Of a stretch of DNA of 64,000 bases, positions 60,101-64,000 are shown piece by piece. The position numbers and the translations under genes are program-made. The notes under the pieces are model-generated. The model searched no databases. It saw only the letters and a program-made list of their open reading frames with translations, and was not told the origin of the DNA. The stretch is from Sarcomyxa edulis. Lineage: Eukaryota; Basidiomycota; Agaricomycetes; Agaricales; Mycenaceae. Location: positions 434,001-498,000 of the forward strand of contig QUOL01000017.1 of assembly GCA_009761415.1 (NCBI GenBank), given 5' to 3'. How positions within the stretch are numbered: the stretch's first letter is position 1; each line of letters starts with the position of its first letter.

Positions 60101-60748
60101 ACGTGATATCGAGACGCGTCGATCGATCCTACTCACTGTGGAACATTGGCCATTGCACATGACACTGGGGGATGGACAGACACATTGATTTCCTTCCCGT
60201 ATATAGGGCGCATTGCAAGTAAATCCACACGGTTCTGTTGAAGAACAAGCTTGGACGGAGTTGGCGGGATACGTGCATAGAGTGCCTTGGCTTGTGAGCT
60301 ATGGTAAGAATTGATGCTAAATACGGGCTCAAATGGTCCTAAATATGGACAAGTAGATACATACAATTGAGGTAAGAGAGTTTTGGATACTAACGACGTT
60401 CGTCAGTGAACCAAATTGAGTTTGGACGGATGCTAAGGTTCAGATGAATATCAGTATACGTGCAAGGAATGAACACATTGTCGATGTACCCGGCAAAGTT
60501 GAGAGACAAAAACATGGTCCAAATGGTGCTGTAGACGCAAGCAGGTTACCAATATCGGCGTTGTTGGTACTGATACAAACGTCCGGGGCTGGTTGACGGC
60601 GATCGAGACCTTCGTGATGTTGGCGTTTCGCGACCGTAGGCGAGCGGGCAAAGGCGGCGGGTACGTGATGTTTGTGGGGGTGCCAGACCGCGCCCGACGC
60701 AAAGGACGAAGCGGTGAAAATAAAGGCGGTAGCGAGTGCGAGACGCAT
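57167..60748 (-). CDS. PriA/CPL1-like secreted cysteine-rich protein with long Ser/Asn repeat extension
   Basis: A secreted protein starting with the signal peptide MRLALATAFIFTASSFASGA. Dibasic sites (AKR, DRR) follow. Two Cys-rich regions match the PriA/CPL1-like family: TLCTYPANSVQACSSTEPCG with FTCNAPYIREGNQCVCPSPS, and later GVDCSSISGVENVECVAGRC with HVQKCRDDYTISPAGDACDK. About 550 residues rich in Ser, Asn, Asp and Gly come next, including at least seven imperfect repeats built on NSANAVLGS. A helical segment (LNPLDAITGTVSGCPLSPAL) and a second Asn/Pro/Asp-rich tract near 57530-57830 lead to the C-terminus VVGLTNIFSNFC. No GPI signal is visible. PriA-type proteins are linked to fruiting in mushrooms, and CPL1 to the cryptococcal cell surface. 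The role of this one is unknown. Confidence 0.8.
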
Positions 60749-61436
60749 GTTGTGGAATAGATGTGAATCGAACTTACGCGCTGCGAGAACGAAGTTGTGA
60801 GAGCTCTTGTAGCTGGTAGGAATGTGGCGGGGGGACAAAAGGAACGAGACTTTTGAAAACGCGTCTTATATAGGGCGATGGTCCGGTTTGGTGACCGTGT
60901 CACCATCGTGTCCAGCCGTCACAGTCAAGTCACGCTGGCTGACGGTCGCGCAACGCCCAGACTTCGAAACGTCCAGGTATCTCGAAATCGACCTGCATAT
61001 TTACATGCCAAGACCTGATTGTAACTCTGACGAAGATCCCAGTATCTCAGGCGAGAAGCACACAACATGGCATCCTCGAAACGACGCCACCGAAGCGCCC
61101 ACAGGGACCCACAAGGACACAGTACTTATAGTCTACCAAGAACGATAACAGTCGTAGAGCCCCGCAAGTACATATCAAAACGCATATGCGTGTAATAGCA
61201 AGAAACATTGACAACAAAGAGCGTGTGTACCAGAGAGCGTGATTTCTAATGATAAGAAATACATATGTAGCATGATCTACCTCTTCGTGACGAAAAGTGG
61301 GGCGCAAGGGGGAGGGAGAGGGGCTGTGTACAACGTCAGTAGTGTTCCAGTCACCCGTATAACGTAGGTATAATAGATAAACATATGTCTAGCATATAAA
61401 TTATCAGGACGAGTCGAGGCGATTTCAGGCTGGAAT
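60749..61436. other. intergenic region between the PriA/CPL1-like and ferric reductase genes
   Basis: About 690 bp holding the promoter of the secreted protein gene (minus strand, upstream of 60748) and the terminator of ferric reductase copy 2. No gene seen. Confidence 0.4.
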
Positions 61437-63621
61437 CTACCAGCCGAATTCCCTATAACCCAACAAACGTCAGTGGCAAAACAATAGACACGAACACGAA
61501 CATGAGCAAAACATAAAAAACGCACTCTTCATGGATCTCCAAACCCCCAACCTGATCCCTTCTAAGCGGATCAACCGCTCCAACAGACATTACAACCTCA
61601 TCGCCGAGCCCGACAGGACCACATACCCCTACGAGCACACCGGTAAGGTGCAAAGCATCTTTGGGACCAGAGCCTAGAGATACCGCACGCGAGATGACGG
61701 AGTCTAAGATCTTGGGTATGCGGGCACGGCCCGCTGAAAGAGTGAGACCAGGTAGGATTTGCCCGCTTTTCTTGAAAGGGAGTGGGGAGGATGAGGAACG
61801 CGTGTAGTGGACGGAGATTCTGAGGGGAGTGAGAGAGGACGAGGATTGTTGGATCAGGGTCGTGAAGAGGGGGAGGAGAGGTGTGAGGGATGCTGTAGAG
61901 ACGAGGATTAGGGATCTGATGACGATACTCTGTAGAGAGAGACGTACATGGATCCTGCACCATCCATATCAGTTCTATCAATTTGACGCGACTCGTTCCG
62001 TCTAGATCTTTTTGTAACAGATCCTGGATCGTTGAGAGTGCGAAGGTGATTCCACTGCCTCCCACAACGAATACCGCAGCCGAATAGCTCGAAAAGATCG
62101 TATGTCCCGGTCCACCTAAAAATCACTCAGTCAGTATTGACCAGAGACGAAAGGAAAGAGGATAACGAACCGTAGGGACCTTCAACAACAACCTTCACAA
62201 GTTTCTCTCGACCTTTCTCCTCCGCATACTCACCAACCTTGGCAATCTCATGCAACTTATTCGTCCAATCGCCCGCCTTCTTACACATGAGCACCATCCC
62301 CTCCTCACCACCACTGACACTAGCAATAGTGAACGGATGAACTTCCGACCACCCCAACCACCCCATCCCACCCGAAACAACCATCAACCTCACATGCTGC
62401 CCAGCACGCCATCCAGCATTGATTGACGGCACCTCAACACGCGTCATACCAAGCTCAGGCAGTGGACGAAGTGTCGCGACGCAAAGACGCGTTTTGATGA
62501 GTCGCATGATGCGGTCGACACCGTATATCGCTAATGCTGTAATGATGTACGGAATCATGGTCGAGCTGTGATACCACAGCGCGGGGAGGAAGAGGGAGAA
62601 TGAGACGAGGTGGTTGGCGAAGAAGAAGGCGTAGGCGTTGGTGCGGAAGTAGGTCGTGGAGAAGAAGTAGAGGGAGTCGGCGCATATCAGGGCGACGAGA
62701 CCCCAGGCGTGTGCGGGTTGTGCGATTTCGGCTGTGAAGGTGCCTAGGAGTGTCCATTTGTAGACTAGAGGAGCTGTGAGCATCCACAGATTCATGACAT
62801 TATTCGAGTTCGCTCACTGTATCCGATGGCATGGACGTTGGCGGCAAGAGTGATGACAATTCCGGCAAACCGATGCAAGAAGTTGAGCTGCGCTGGAACA
62901 ATTAGTCAAACCGCTTCCAGAGGTTGGAAGTCATCCGCACCTTGGCATACCCTATACCCATAAAAGCACCCAAGATGTTGTTCTTGGCAGCAAAGATAAA
63001 AACAAAGGGAATTTGGGACATGGCGACGTATCCCGTACGTATTGGGTCCGTGAAAGGGTTGGATTTATAAAGAGAGGGATAGACAAGGATAGCAAAGTAC
63101 ACAGATAGCACGAGGAGCTGTCCGATTGAGAACCCAGGTGAGAGTCGACGACGCAAGAGAACGGCTACAGGGCGAAGGAACGCGAAACACGAGCCGATAT
63201 GAGTAGGGTACGCGCTAGTAGCTCCTTTTTCGCTGCTCCCATAGCGTGAAGGCTGTCCATACGCGTAACGTTGAGACTGAGTGCGAGACTGGGTAAGATG
63301 GGTGTGTGAATTGAGGGTATGTGAGTCGTCTGACGCCGTAGTAGTCTCGGTGCCATCGCTCCATTGTGGACTGGCAATGACATTTCGTCTAGACTTGCGG
63401 CGAACGTATCGTATGTGTCGTAAAACAAAGCCCTGCGTCCATTCAGAGGCTGTACAGAGACGAGCGAGAGCTCTGGGGGAGATAAAGAGGATGAACAGAG
63501 CTAGGAACGCCACGAGAAGTAGGTCGACGTGATATACCAAAGATCCGGGGTCAACTTTGGCAGAAGATGGAGTTGTAGCGTCGGTGTTGCTTGCGAGCGA
63601 AGGAGAGTCGGTAGAGGACAT
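61437..63621 (-). CDS. ferric reductase-type transmembrane oxidoreductase (copy 2)
   Basis: A paralogue of the gene at 15394-17643 with the same domain order and matching intron positions. The start MSSTDSPSLASNTDATTPSS leads into LVYHVDLLLVAFLALFILFI. The second heme His pair is in HLVSFSLFLPALWYH. FAD and NADPH motifs are HPFTIAS, EGPYG, GGSGITFALSTIQDLLQ and VGVCGPVGLGDEV, and it ends in FGW at 61437. The cytosolic loop after the first helix is Ser/Thr-rich and differs most from copy 1 (SDDSHTLNSHTHL is shared). Orientation is opposite to copy 1, about 44 kb away. Both appear intact. Confidence 0.92.
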
Positions 63622-64000
63622 CGTTGACAGTTACAGACTTAAAGAAAGTGGGCGACAAAGATGAAGCACCTCGAAATACTTTAGACTCGATGTTGACCAG
63701 TAGGGATAACTCCAAAAGTAGTATTTGATGGGGATTCTACCGTCTTGGAAAGAGAAAACTTGAGGAGTATAACAACGAGGGACTCGAGGCGGCTGTATCT
63801 TAAATCGTGGAGAGCATGAGGCAGAAAACAAGCACGAAAAGAAAAGATGTTCGCGGCATTAATATTGATGGTTCCTCGGACACCCCTCCAAACTCAATCT
63901 AGCACTCTTGCTGTATATTTCCTCTGGAAGCTGTCGCAACTTGGAATCGCCAGATTGTCTTGAATAATATCAGGTTGATGGTACAGCAACCATAGGTGTC
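63622..64000. promoter_or_regulatory. upstream region of ferric reductase copy 2
   Basis: About 380 bp to the window edge with no recognisable gene. It should include the promoter of the minus-strand reductase. Confidence 0.35.

Noticed and set aside
15394..63621. Large inverted segmental duplication suggested by the two ferric reductases
   Set aside because: Neighbouring genes of the two copies are not homologous in mirrored order; only the reductases are duplicated.
1..64000. CRISPR arrays, bacterial operons or prophage
   Set aside because: No regular repeat-spacer arrays and no ribosome-binding-site-led gene strings. Spliceosomal introns throughout show nuclear eukaryotic DNA.

Overview
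The window looks like nuclear DNA of a filamentous basidiomycete, most likely an Agaricomycete. Genes are dense and cut by many 45-65 bp GT-AG introns, and the families are typical of mushrooms: DUF6533 and other seven-helix membrane proteins, a PriA/CPL1-like secreted protein, an etherase-like GST, a KRE6/SKN1-type GH16 protein and a DMATS-type prenyltransferase. All products were assigned by reading the translated exons and splice sites by eye. No database search was possible.

Layout. 1-5.7 kb: the 3' end of a Ulp1-like (C48) peptidase gene of the kind carried by transposons, a pyrimidine-rich minisatellite, an alpha/beta hydrolase gene and a foldback inverted repeat. 5.7-14.4 kb: an MFS exporter, a DUF6533 membrane protein, one unidentified gene, two related small genes that look like the small activating subunit of serine palmitoyltransferase, and a fused GNAT-Mss4 gene. 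15.4-21.4 kb: a ferric reductase, V-ATPase subunit E with an overlapping unidentified ORF upstream, and a seven-helix membrane protein. 21.9-33.5 kb: a divergent cell-wall pair, a GT2 glycosyltransferase (minus strand, with two introns above 1 kb) and a KRE6/SKN1-like GH16 protein (plus strand), separated by a 1.4 kb shared promoter region. 34.6-45.2 kb: an intron-containing tRNA-Gly(GCC), an F-box protein, a 434 bp MITE with perfect terminal inverted repeats, an etherase-like GST and a long leucine-rich-repeat protein. 46.1-53.7 kb: a compact set of P450, short-chain dehydrogenase, stand-alone adenylate-forming enzyme and DMATS-type aromatic prenyltransferase, which is a candidate secondary-metabolite cluster. 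55-63.6 kb: another seven-helix protein, a large PriA/CPL1-like secreted repeat protein, and a second ferric reductase, paralogous to the first and in the opposite orientation.

How the genes may work together. The strongest functional unit is the 46-54 kb cluster: activation of an acid by the adenylate-forming enzyme, prenylation by the DMATS enzyme, and redox tailoring by P450 and SDR. The GT2/KRE6 pair points to co-regulated wall synthesis. The two ferric reductases and V-ATPase E fit plasma-membrane iron reduction and endomembrane acidification, but nothing in the sequence links them directly.
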